Below, one piece after another: positions 27,581 through 35,539 of a stretch of DNA of 64,000 nucleotides. Every line of letters starts with the position of its first letter. Within the stretch, counting starts at the first letter, position 1. The stretch is taken from contig NZ_JACJTD010000019.1 of NCBI RefSeq assembly GCF_014698505.1, forward strand, positions 62,001 through 126,000. Reading direction: 5' to 3'. Under the pieces are notes generated by a model. The model saw only the letters and a program-made list of their open reading frames with translations. It did no database searches and was not told where the DNA came from. The position numbers and the translations under genes were made by a program. This stretch comes from Nostoc foliaceum FACHB-393. Its GTDB lineage: Bacteria; Cyanobacteriota; Cyanobacteriia; Cyanobacteriales; Nostocaceae.

Positions 27581-28855
27581 TTAAACTCTACCTCGGAGAA
27601 ACTGCGCCATTTCGTTAGGAGTTGGTGACATTTCTAAAGCAGTTTCTTCAGTAATGCGACCGTCTTGATAGAGATTGAGCAACGACTGATTCATCGTAAT
27701 CATGCCGTCAAAGCTAGCTTGTTTCATTAACTCGCCAATTTCATCATACTTGCCGTCTTTGATCCATTCTTTAATTGCCTCAGTATTAATCAGCACATCG
27801 TGGAAAGCAGCCCGCTTCCCATCAGTTGTGCGACACAAACCTTGGGCAATTACTGCCACTAAAGACTCAGAAACTGCTACCCGCATTGCATCTTGTTCGT
27901 CACCAGAGTAGAGATTGAGAATCCGCTCAATGGTTTTGACAGCACTATTGGTGTGCAGGGTTCCCATGACCAAGTGACCAGTTTGAGCAGCTTTTAAAGC
28001 GGTGTTGACTGTTTCCTTATCCCGCATTTCCCCCACCAGAATCAAATCTGGGTCTTCCCGCAAAGCTGCTTTCAAAGCATTGTCAAATTTCCGGGTGTGC
28101 ATTCCCACTTCCCGCTGTTTGACTAAAGACTTGCGGCTTTGATGGACAAATTCTATTGGATCTTCAATGGTGATGATATGCTTGGCCATCTCCTTATTGA
28201 TGTAGTCAACCATCGCTGCCATTGTGGTGGACTTACCAGAACCAGTGGGCCCAGTCACCAAAATCAAACCTTTGTGGTGATGACAAATATCCCGAAAAAC
28301 TGGAGGTAAGTTTAACTGTTCCATAGTTAAAATTTTCAGCGGAATCAACCGCAACACCATTGCAGCACCTTTGAGAGAGCCAAAAACATTAATCCGCACG
28401 CGAGCAAAGTCGTATTGAGTTGCTCCATCAAATTCTAAGTGTTCTTCAAAGCGCTGAATTTCCCCCTCACTCATCACCTCCCGCAACCAATTCATAAAAG
28501 CTTCTTTATCTGTTTCTGGATAATCCGTTGATTGAATTTCTCCTCGGCTGCGGAAGCGGGGTACTTCACCCACACCCAAGTGCAAGTCAGAATATCCCTG
28601 ATCGTAAGCTTCTCGGATTAACTTCGCTAAAGTGAGTTCTGGACTGCTGTTTTGAGGGCGAACTGAACTAGGGATTGGCGGTGGACTACCCGGACGATGA
28701 CCTGCAACAGGCGCGTTAGTGCTCCTATCCATTGACATATCCAATGTTTGTGTCATCTGCCGTTGTGTACTAAAGGTTGGCGGTGGTGGCGGCATTGGTG
28801 GCAGGTTACGTCCAGCAGCAGAGTTAGAATTTAATGGAGACTGTGATTCTGTCAT
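27581..28855 (-). CDS. pilT: Type IV pilus retraction ATPase PilT
   Basis: Hexameric ATPase that drives pilus retraction in twitching or hormogonium motility. 424 residues; the first ~80 are a Pro/Ser-rich N-terminal extension (MPPPPPT, SPPPIPSS) not found in standard PilT. The core follows: DQGYSDLHLGVGEVPRFRSRG, Walker A GPTGSGKSTT (~residue 203), Asp-box IEDPIEFVH, Walker B LILVGEMRD, and His-box TGHLVMGTLHT. The ending matches PilT (LYQDGRITEETALEMSP). It stands alone, without pilB or pilC. Downstream on the same strand is the KaiB-domain protein. Confidence 0.93.
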   Translation of the reverse strand: MTESQSPLNSNSAAGRNLPPMPPPPPTFSTQRQMTQTLDMSMDRSTNAPVAGHRPGSPPPIPSSVRPQNSSPELTLAKLIREAYDQGYSDLHLGVGEVPRFRSRGEIQSTDYPETDKEAFMNWLREVMSEGEIQRFEEHLEFDGATQYDFARVRINVFGSLKGAAMVLRLIPLKILTMEQLNLPPVFRDICHHHKGLILVTGPTGSGKSTTMAAMVDYINKEMAKHIITIEDPIEFVHQSRKSLVKQREVGMHTRKFDNALKAALREDPDLILVGEMRDKETVNTALKAAQTGHLVMGTLHTNSAVKTIERILNLYSGDEQDAMRVAVSESLVAVIAQGLCRTTDGKRAAFHDVLINTEAIKEWIKDGKYDEIGELMKQASFDGMITMNQSLLNLYQDGRITEETALEMSPTPNEMAQFLRGRV

Positions 28856-29591
28856 ATATCTTCACATTTGGCAGTTAATAAAGTTGAATTAACGAGAAGT
28901 CAAGTCACTTGCTTCGATGACTTTTGGAGAATGCTTGCGTGCAAGCCCTAGCGGTGATGGGAGGCGATTGAAACTCTAGAACCACGGTCAATCCATTTCA
29001 TCCACATCAGTTTGTATCTTTTTTCTCTAAGATTCCATTAATTAGAAGATTTAGATAAATTATTTAACCTATCTAAACTGGTTTAACACACGCAAGGACT
29101 CAGAACACCTCAGAAATACTACATAGCTTTATTAGTGTTATATGTTACAAAAGTATGAAATATAATATTTTAAACCCTTAGATGAGAAATTTATCCCAGG
29201 CAGAGACATGAGTTGCCAGCAATTAACAGCACAAACGCTAGCAGAGCATTTATTCAGCCCATCTATAAATTATGAGAATCACTATTAATTTTTATAAGAA
29301 ATGTTAAGTAGGATAGGAGTAATGTCTTGGGGATCAAGGTTAAAAGCTCATGTCTTTTAGGTTATATGCCTGAAGATAGATGTAGGAAACAAGTTTTTTT
29401 AATAGATAGAAACTTGACTTTACATTCACAATTACAAAAAATTAACTGTAAAGTTTAGTAAACAAATGCTCATTTTCCCAATTAGTTTTTATATACTGAA
29501 TTTCACTGAGAAACAAATTTCAGTTTACTCGCCAAAAGCGAGATATGACTGAAAAATTAAAATTTGCTGTGTATTTTTGGGAGGAAAAGTC
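28856..29591. other. Intergenic, AT-rich
   Basis: About 735 bp between pilT (minus) and a small membrane protein (plus). Contains short hairpins but no gene I can support; a 26-codon frame near 29208 has no homology that I recognise. Confidence 0.4.
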
Positions 29592-29966
29592 ATGGTTTCT
29601 GCTCAAAGCTCTAATCTAGGAAAGACCTACTCCTTGTTGATGATTAAAAGCTTTTTAATATGGACTTTTACATTGGCAGTATGCTTGTTGGTTGTGGGTT
29701 TTCCACTAGTTGTCTTGATGGCTACGGTCGGATGTCTGTTGTCGATTATTTTGCAATCTGTAATGCCTGTTAGTGCTGTTTTGCTAGTAGCAGGTGCTTT
29801 AATAATGTTTAATGTCATGGCAGTTGTATTGGCTGCGGGTGTACTAACTCTTAAAGGAGTTCATCCCAGTGAAATCAAATGGTTAAGCTGGCTTCATGGA
29901 GAGGCAGACCAAATGCAGTCTACTGTTTACGCTGCTTGCCCTTTAACTTGTGAGATTAAAATGTAG
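29592..29966 (+). CDS. Small conserved membrane protein of unknown function
   Basis: 124 residues from ATG 29592, which has GGGAGGAAAAGTC directly upstream. Two or three hydrophobic helices (about residues 18-45 and 50-85), e.g. FTLAVCLLVVGFPLVVLMATVGCLL. A cytoplasmic tail with GVHPSEIKWLSWLHGEADQ and two late cysteines follows. I do not recognise a family with a known role. The stop codon is the first base-triplet of a 66-bp duplicated terminator unit. Confidence 0.7.
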   Translation: MVSAQSSNLGKTYSLLMIKSFLIWTFTLAVCLLVVGFPLVVLMATVGCLLSIILQSVMPVSAVLLVAGALIMFNVMAVVLAAGVLTLKGVHPSEIKWLSWLHGEADQMQSTVYAACPLTCEIKM

Positions 29967-30000
29967 TCATTACAGGTAAATACGACAAACAGTGCGTCTG

Positions 30001-30021
30001 CCCGGTTAAGCCGGGTTTTTT
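30001..30021 (+). terminator. Rho-independent terminator, copy 1
   Basis: CCCGGTTAAGCCGGG followed by six T, within the first duplicated unit. Confidence 0.9.
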
Positions 30022-30066
30022 CATGCTATTAGTCATTGCAGGTAAATACGACAAACAGTGCGTCTG

Positions 30067-30087
30067 CCCGGTTAAGCCGGGTTTTTT
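30067..30087 (+). terminator. Rho-independent terminator, copy 2
   Basis: Identical hairpin and T-run, exactly 66 bp after copy 1. Confidence 0.9.
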
Positions 30088-30139
30088 CATGCTTTTTGTA
30101 TGATTCATCCTTTAATATTTATGATTTGTGTGATGATTG

Positions 30140-30210
30140 ATCGACAACTATTGACTATTGTCCATAGACCATTGACTATAACCATTGGCAAATGACAGAT
30201 GACTAATGAC
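30140..30210. repeat. Degenerate heptamer repeats upstream of wecB
   Basis: Imperfect 7-bp units of the ATTGACT / ATGACAA / ATGACTA type extend right up to the wecB start codon. Confidence 0.75.
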
Positions 30211-30212
30211 AA

Positions 30213-31343
30213 ATGACTAATCAAAAACGGGTTTGCATTATCTTGGGTACTCGTCCGGAAGCAATTAAACTAGCTCCCGTGATTCAGGTCTTCCAAAAGT
30301 CTTCAAGTTTTGAGTTGCAAGTAATTCTAACTGGGCAGCATCGGGAGATGGTTGAGCAAGTTATGCACCTGTTCAACATCAAGGCAGATTATGACTTGGA
30401 AATTATGCAGGTTCAACAATCTTTAAATGATATTACCTGTCGTAGTCTACAAGGGTTAGAAGCATTATTCAAGGAGAAAAAGCCAGATTTAGTTGTGGTG
30501 CAGGGAGACACTACCACAGCTTTTGCCGCAGCTTTGGCAGCTTTTTATCAAAAAATCCCTATTGGTCATGTAGAAGCAGGGTTAAGAACTGATGATATCT
30601 TCAATCCTTACCCAGAAGAAGCTAATCGGCGGTTGATTTCTCAAATTACTCAGTTGCACTTTGCGCCGACTCCTTGGGCTGTGGAAAACTTGCACCGTTC
30701 TGGTGTTTTGGGTGAAATTCACATGACAGGTAACACCGTAATTGATGCGCTGTTGAATATAGCTGCAACCGAAGCCGTTTGTAATGTACCAGGCTTAGAC
30801 TGGGAATCATATCGGGTTCTGTTAGCAACAGTTCATCGTCGGGAGAATTGGGGAGAACCGCTCTTAGCGATCGCTCAGGGGTTTTTACAGATATTAGACA
30901 AGTTTCCTGATACAGCTTTACTGCTACCATTGCACCGCAATCCAACAGTGCGAGTTCCGCTACAACAACTTTTAGGGAATCACCCCCGAATTTTCTTGAC
31001 AGATCCTCTAGATTATGGAGAATTGGTGGGAGCAATTGGGCGATCGCATCTTTTGCTTACTGACTCTGGTGGTTTGCAAGAAGAAGCCCCCAGCTTGGGA
31101 AAACCAGTACTGGTTTTGAGAGATACCACCGAAAGACCAGAGGCTGTTGCAGCCGGTACAGCCAAACTTGTAGGCACTAGGAGTGAGAACATTTTTGCAA
31201 ATGCTGCTGAGTTACTAAGTGATCCAGATGCTTATGAAGCAATGGCAAATGCAATTAATCCCTTTGGGGATGGTCATGCAGCAGAACGCATTTTGCAGAT
31301 TGTACAAAATTACCTGGGTCTTTCATCAGAAACATCAACTTAG
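30213..31343 (+). CDS. wecB: UDP-N-acetylglucosamine 2-epimerase (non-hydrolysing)
   Basis: Interconverts UDP-GlcNAc and UDP-ManNAc for polysaccharide synthesis. 376 residues, full length. Diagnostic blocks: ILGTRPEAIKLAPVI at the N-terminus, TGQHREMV, VVQGDTTTAFAAALAAFY, HVEAGLRTDD, PEEANRRLIS, TVHRRENWGE and LLTDSGGLQEEAPSLGKPVLVLRDTTERPEA. The last is the UDP-binding and catalytic segment. Cytoplasmic. It is followed by a clear terminator and stands alone, so the polymer it feeds (exopolysaccharide, lipopolysaccharide or heterocyst envelope) cannot be told. Confidence 0.96.
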   Translation: MTNQKRVCIILGTRPEAIKLAPVIQVFQKSSSFELQVILTGQHREMVEQVMHLFNIKADYDLEIMQVQQSLNDITCRSLQGLEALFKEKKPDLVVVQGDTTTAFAAALAAFYQKIPIGHVEAGLRTDDIFNPYPEEANRRLISQITQLHFAPTPWAVENLHRSGVLGEIHMTGNTVIDALLNIAATEAVCNVPGLDWESYRVLLATVHRRENWGEPLLAIAQGFLQILDKFPDTALLLPLHRNPTVRVPLQQLLGNHPRIFLTDPLDYGELVGAIGRSHLLLTDSGGLQEEAPSLGKPVLVLRDTTERPEAVAAGTAKLVGTRSENIFANAAELLSDPDAYEAMANAINPFGDGHAAERILQIVQNYLGLSSETST

Positions 31344-31393
31344 GAACTTAGATTAAACAAAATGCAAAATTTCTCTTTTTCAGGGTGCATAAG

Positions 31394-31423
31394 ATCGGCA
31401 AAAAAGCCGATTTTTCTTTTTTT
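31394..31423 (+). terminator. Rho-independent terminator of wecB
   Basis: ATCGGC, six A, GCCGAT, then a T-rich run of 13 bases with one C. Confidence 0.9.
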
Positions 31424-31529
31424 AGCCTTTCTCATAATCTTGTGGGATAGGCATTTTGCCTAGATTTCTCTTTATCCCACAAGAAAAAAGCTAAAACTTA
31501 GAAACGAGATTATAAAGGGTGGCTTTTGG

Positions 31530-32198
31530 CTAAATACCCAGAGCTACTCTAGTTTCGGGCCCTACCACACCATCTACAAGTAGACCTTTACTTGCCTGAA
31601 AGCTTCGGACTCGACTAACAGTTTCTTGACCATAAATTCCATCAACTCTAAGATTACCTAAAGCTGTTTGAACGTCTCTTACAAGCTGACCTCTAGAACC
31701 AGGGGTAAGAATAACTGAACCACCAACGCCACCCGGTCTAGTCACAGGAGGGTAGTTAGGTCTATCACCAACCCATCGGGCAAAAACGTATCTACCCGTA
31801 GAAAGCCTAGCAAAACCGTTTTCATACCTTTCAATCGCTGGAAGTGTTGCGCCATTTGGTACACAATCCACATACGAATAGTTAGTGCCTGGGCCTGTAC
31901 GGATACGCAAACAACTGCCGTTAGTCCTGACAAATGCAGCCGAACTCATTTGAATTTGAGCAGCAGCAATAAGTAATACACCAACACCTGCTAAAGCTAA
32001 CCAAGCTGAAGATTTAAGAAGTTTTTTCCAATTGAATTTAGGTTTGCTTATTCCAGATGTGTCTTCTTTAGTAATAACTATGTCAGAAATTTTCAGATGT
32101 TTTTTCTCATTTAATTGAGATTTAGACGAATTATATTTCGTGTTTCCCGATGCCTCTTCTTGAGCAATAAACATGTGAGAATAAGCAAGATATTCCAT
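31530..32198 (-). CDS. Membrane-anchored SH3b and peptidoglycan-binding protein
   Basis: 222 residues. A cytoplasmic N-terminal ~60 residues (charged, low complexity) precedes one transmembrane helix (~67-85, SSAWLALAGVGVLLIAAA). Outside lies a bacterial SH3-like domain (GSCLRIRTGPGTNYSYVDCVPNG ... GRYVFARWVGD; two Cys could pair). Last is a PG_binding_1 three-helix domain (GQLVRDVQTALGNLRVDGIYGQETVSRVRSFQ ... VDGVVGPETRVAL). It probably anchors the inner membrane to the cell wall or tethers an unseen partner; no catalytic domain. A GGGGTG lies just before the ATG. Confidence 0.88.
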   Translation of the reverse strand: MEYLAYSHMFIAQEEASGNTKYNSSKSQLNEKKHLKISDIVITKEDTSGISKPKFNWKKLLKSSAWLALAGVGVLLIAAAQIQMSSAAFVRTNGSCLRIRTGPGTNYSYVDCVPNGATLPAIERYENGFARLSTGRYVFARWVGDRPNYPPVTRPGGVGGSVILTPGSRGQLVRDVQTALGNLRVDGIYGQETVSRVRSFQASKGLLVDGVVGPETRVALGI

Positions 32199-32367
32199 AA
32201 TGCACCCCTTTATATAAAAAAATGGTACTCACAGAGAATTACTTCAATCTTCTCTGTATTTATTCTTAGTATATTTTATATCAATGTGCTTTAAAAAGGT
32301 TTTTACTGGTAGCGGAATTAAGAAAAAATTAGCGACTTCCAAAAAATAAAATACGCAATTACTAATA

Positions 32368-33475
32368 ATGAAAATCATTGTAGTTAAACATAATCCGAAA
32401 CAGGGGCCAATGGATTCTAATGCAACGAAACCCAAGCGTGATCGCTCTACTCATGGACGGGTTAGAGGAATTGTCCTCTCACCTCACGGATGGCAGAGGT
32501 TTCAGACAGCAAAGCAGCAAGCAGAATCTGAGGAAACTTGGAATAAACGGTTCACACAGGAAGATTTAAGCGATCGCACTGGACTTTCCCTCAATACCCT
32601 AGCCCGGATTCTCAAGCGCGAACAGGGAGTTGATCGCTGTCGTTAGAATATCTCTTTCGGGCGTTTGGGCTGGAATTAACGAATGCAGACTTGACATCCC
32701 CCATTTCGTTAGCTGAGGAGTCCCAAAACCGACAGGCAAACCCTAAACAAGATTGGGATAATGCTGTTGATACATCGGTATTCTATGGACGCGAGACAGA
32801 ACTAGCGCAACGATGGCAGTGGATCATCGCTGAGGGATGTCGCATTGTCGGGTTATTGGGCATCGGGGAGATTGGCAAAAGTACGATCGCTGTAAAGTCT
32901 GCACTTGGAATGCAGGCAGAATTTGAAATTGTCATGTGGCGAAGTCTCTCCAATGCGCCACCGTTAGAAGAACTCCTGTCGAGCCTGCTGAAATTTCTTA
33001 TGCCCATTCAGGGAGAAGATCCCGTCATTCCTGCCACGGTGGATGAAAAGCTGATCTTGTCATTCCTGCCACGGTGGATGAAAAGCTGATCTTATTGATG
33101 CAGTATTTGCGATCGCAGCGATGTTTGTTGATTTTAGATAACGCTGAAACCATTTTACACAGTAAGCAAGCCGGTCAGTGGCGATCGGGCTATGAAGCCT
33201 ATGGGCAATGGCTCAGAATGATGGGCGAAACGCCCCATCAAAGCTGTTGCTTGCTGACCAGTCGTGAGAAGCCACGGGAAATAGCAATACTAGAAGGCGA
33301 ATGGAGCATGGTGCGATCATTGCCCTTAAGTGGACTGACTCCAGATGATAGACGGGCTATCTTTCGGCAAAGAGGGATATGTATGGGGTCAGAGACCGAA
33401 TGGCAAAACCTCATCCACCACTATGGCGGCAATCCCCTAGCACTAAAGATGGTGGCAGCGGCTACCCAGGATTTA
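32368..33475 (+). pseudogene. Decayed NB-ARC/STAND ATPase (WD40-type signalling ATPase remnant)
   Basis: Remnant of a cyanobacterial NB-ARC protein in three frames. Fragment 1 (32368-32646): an effector-like N-terminal helix-turn-helix region with LSPHGWQRFQTAKQQAE and FTQEDLSDRTGLSLNTLARIL. A one-base frame change near 32640 hides the continuation LEYLFRAFGLELTNADLTSPI. Fragment 2 (to ~33058): VFYGRETELAQRWQWI, degraded Walker A GLLGIGEIGKST, WRSLSNAPPLEELL. A 35-bp tandem duplication then shifts the frame. Fragment 3: CLLILDNAETIL (Walker B), CCLLTSREKPREIA, YGGNPLALKMVAAATQDLF. The usual WD40 repeats are missing because the gene is cut at ~33475. Translation of an intact protein is not possible. 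Confidence 0.88.
33024..33093 (+). repeat. 35-bp perfect tandem duplication inside the NB-ARC remnant
   Basis: Two identical 35-bp units (33024-33058, 33059-33093). Removing one restores a continuous frame, VIPATVDEKLILLMQYL, so this duplication is a gene-breaking event. Confidence 0.95.
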
Positions 33476-33654
33476 TTCAAAATGGAGCAAAGCTAGGTTG
33501 GTTGCTCGATTCTGCTGATGAGTCAATCATGATTTTTGAACCCAATAAATTACCAGAATTAAAAGAAAAACAAGATATTTTACCCGTATTGAGTGTTTTG
33601 GAAAATTGGCAATTAACAGTTGCAGACGTATTTAGGTGGTTGAGTTTTATTTGA
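33472..33654 (+). pseudogene. C-terminal remnant of an Uma2-family endonuclease gene
   Basis: The last ~60 codons of what looks like an Uma2-type (PD-(D/E)XK) protein: FIQNGAKLGWLLDSADESI, FEPNKLPEL, DILPVLSVLENWQLTVADVF. The N-terminal catalytic part is absent. It is joined in a different frame directly to the NB-ARC remnant at a GATTTATTC stretch that both readings share. Confidence 0.65.
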
Positions 33655-33764
33655 ATAAAGCATTTATTACAGCAGAATTCAGGAGTCGGAATGGGCTGCG
33701 CCCCGCTGCGCTAACAGAATTCAGAAGTAAAATACGCTTTATTCCTCTCATAAAATTGGTATAA

Positions 33765-34169
33765 CTATTGACTAATTCCACTAGCTTGATTTACTTGGCA
33801 TTGACTGCACAACCCAAAAAACTCTAGGGTGTGGTAAAAAACTTTAAACTTATGGCTGGATTCTAACTGGTCTTCTAAGTCATGAACGGGGCATTGATTA
33901 ATTGGAATTGAGACACCGCATTGCAAACAAGTAAGGTGGTGTTTGTCTTGCTGTGCTAGGCTGTAGAGGGCTTCACCGTTAGCCAAATTCCGCACTTGTA
34001 CTATGCCTTCGAGTTTTAAGGCATCTAAGGAGCGGTAAACTGTCGCTAAACCCATGCTCTGATTAGTATTACGTAGTTCTACGTAAATATCCTGGGCGGA
34101 AATGCCTTTTTTAATGGTTTTCAGTAGGTTGAAAATACGCTCTTGACTGCGGGTGCGTATGGCTCTCAT
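33765..34169 (-). CDS. zur: Fur-family regulator, Zur (FurB)-like
   Basis: 134 residues from ATG 34169. Winged helix: RSQERIFNLLKTIKKGISAQDIYVELR and MGLATVYRSLDALKLEG. Zinc site: HHLTCLQCG (CxxC) and FFGLCSQCQ (CxxC), plus HDLEDQLESSHKF. The closest pattern I recall is the cyanobacterial Zur/FurB group (NQSMGLATVYRSLDALKLEG), rather than FurA or PerR; this is family memory, not a search. It would repress zinc-uptake genes when zinc is ample. Divergent from purS with 144 bp between. No Zur box recognised in the window. Confidence 0.85.
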   Translation of the reverse strand: MRAIRTRSQERIFNLLKTIKKGISAQDIYVELRNTNQSMGLATVYRSLDALKLEGIVQVRNLANGEALYSLAQQDKHHLTCLQCGVSIPINQCPVHDLEDQLESSHKFKVFYHTLEFFGLCSQCQVNQASGISQ

Positions 34170-34313
34170 AGACAATTATTTAAATATGCCACTGTAGTTG
34201 AAGCTGTTAGATGGGCTAATTGATTAATTAACTTTAACCGCTTCGTAATCTTATTTTCACTCAGTTGGAACAGAAAGTTATAGTATAGCGATCGCAGCAT
34301 TTAGAAAAAGCCC

Positions 34314-34592
34314 GTGCAAACCAAGTATCTAGCCAAAATTTTCGTGACCCTTCGTCCTTCAGTCTTAGACCCCGCTGGTGTGGCTGTACAATCCGGTCTT
34401 AAGCAACTGGGATACGAGAACGTTGACCAGGTGCGGATTGGCAAGTACATTGAACTCACCATTACCTCGTCTGATGAGAAGAAAGCGCGTCAAGACCTCG
34501 ATCGCATTTGTGACCAAATGCTAGCAAATCCTGTAATTGAAAATTACCGCTTTGATTTGATTGAGGTCGAAACCCAAACGGGAGTCTTTTAA
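34314..34592 (+). CDS. purS: Phosphoribosylformylglycinamidine synthase subunit PurS
   Basis: Small subunit of the PurSQL complex that makes FGAM from FGAR, glutamine and ATP in purine synthesis. 92 residues: YLAKIFVTLRPSVLDPAGVAVQSGLKQLGY, VRIGKYIELTI and NPVIENYRFDLIEV are the family blocks. Start is GTG 34314; no in-frame ATG precedes the conserved region. Followed by purQ after 110 bp of heptamer repeats; purL is elsewhere. Confidence 0.95.
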   Translation: MQTKYLAKIFVTLRPSVLDPAGVAVQSGLKQLGYENVDQVRIGKYIELTITSSDEKKARQDLDRICDQMLANPVIENYRFDLIEVETQTGVF

Positions 34593-34631
34593 GGACTGGT
34601 CGTGGGGCAGAAAAGGCAGGGGAAGATTAAG

Positions 34632-34701
34632 AACTCCTAACTCCTGCCTCCTGCCCCCTGCCCCCTGCCCCCTGCCTCCTAACTCCTAACTCCTAACTAA
34701 T
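34632..34701. repeat. CTAACTC/CTGCCCC heptamer array between purS and purQ
   Basis: About ten 7-bp units, CTAACTC-type flanking CTGCCCC-type. The array is pyrimidine-rich on the coding strand and fills the purQ ribosome-binding region. Confidence 0.85.
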
Positions 34702-34702
34702 C

Positions 34703-35377
34703 ATGAAATTCGGTGTTGTTGTTTTTCCAGGTTCTAATTGCGATCGCGATGTTGCTTATGTAACCAGAGACTTGCTGGGGCAACCGACTCGCATGGTTTG
34801 GCATCAAGAAACAGACATTGCTGATTTGGATGTTGTTATCATTCCTGGTGGTTTTAGTTACGGGGATTATTTACGCTGCGGTGCGATCGCGCGTTTTTCA
34901 CCCGTGATGCAGCAGGTTGTGGAACACGCCCAAAAAGGTAAGTTTGTAATTGGTATTTGCAATGGTTTTCAGGTATTAACTGAAGCTGGACTTTTGCCAG
35001 GGGTGTTAACTAAAAATCGGGATTTGCATTTTATCTGCGATCGCGCCCTCGTGAAAGTTGAGCGTAGCGATCTCCCTTGGACACAAGATTATACGACTGG
35101 TGAAGTTATCACTTTGCCCATTGCCCACGGAGAGGGGCAATTCTACGCTGACGCAGCCACTCTTGCAGAAATTGAAGGTAACGGGCAAGTTGTGTTTCGT
35201 TATGAAGGCGAGAATCCCAACGGTTCACTGAACAACATTGCCGGGATTTGCGATCGCCAGGGCAATGTGTTGGGGATGATGCCGCACCCAGAAAGAGCGT
35301 CTGACGCGATGCTGGGGAATAGCGATGGCTTGAGGTTGTTTCAGGGCTTGCTAGAGAAGGTAGCGGCATTAGCCTAA
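34703..35377 (+). CDS. purQ: Phosphoribosylformylglycinamidine synthase subunit PurQ
   Basis: Class-I glutamine amidotransferase subunit that supplies ammonia to PurL. 224 residues: FGVVVFPGSNCDRDV, the oxyanion-type GGFSYGDYLRCGA, catalytic Cys in IGICNGFQVLTEAG, and the catalytic His-Glu in MMPHPERASD. The ATG at 34703 directly follows the heptamer array, so there is no purine-rich Shine-Dalgarno; translation may depend on coupling to purS or on a leaderless or unstructured start. Several HIP1 sites within the gene. Confidence 0.96.
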   Translation: MKFGVVVFPGSNCDRDVAYVTRDLLGQPTRMVWHQETDIADLDVVIIPGGFSYGDYLRCGAIARFSPVMQQVVEHAQKGKFVIGICNGFQVLTEAGLLPGVLTKNRDLHFICDRALVKVERSDLPWTQDYTTGEVITLPIAHGEGQFYADAATLAEIEGNGQVVFRYEGENPNGSLNNIAGICDRQGNVLGMMPHPERASDAMLGNSDGLRLFQGLLEKVAALA

Positions 35378-35539
35378 AGCAAATATCGGACGACTCGCTA
35401 GGCCGTTTTGCGATCGCTGTCTGAAAAAGAGATTAAGATTGTCTACAGACAGCGATCGCTCCATCACATAAAGTTTTAGTTGCAAGCAGCGATGAATTTG
35501 CTTCACCAAACAGCCCACCATAGATATCACTTTTATAAA
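35378..35539. other. Short intergenic, convergent
   Basis: Between purQ (plus) and the HlyD gene (minus). Contains AGACAGCGATCGCT twice around TTAAGATTGTC, i.e. HIP1 inside a larger repeat; no clear terminator T-run. Confidence 0.4.

Larger units (their letters stand above)
29964..30095 (+). repeat. 66-bp tandem duplication carrying the terminator twice
   Basis: Two near-identical 66-bp units (29964-30029 and 30030-30095); the first 63 bases differ at one position (A/G at unit position 9). Each begins with the TAG that is the stop codon of the membrane protein in the first copy, and contains one hairpin-plus-T-run. Confidence 0.9.

Noticed and set aside
29200-29290. 26-codon frame upstream of the small membrane protein
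   Set aside because: Weak ribosome-binding site and no conserved pattern I recognise; too short to support.
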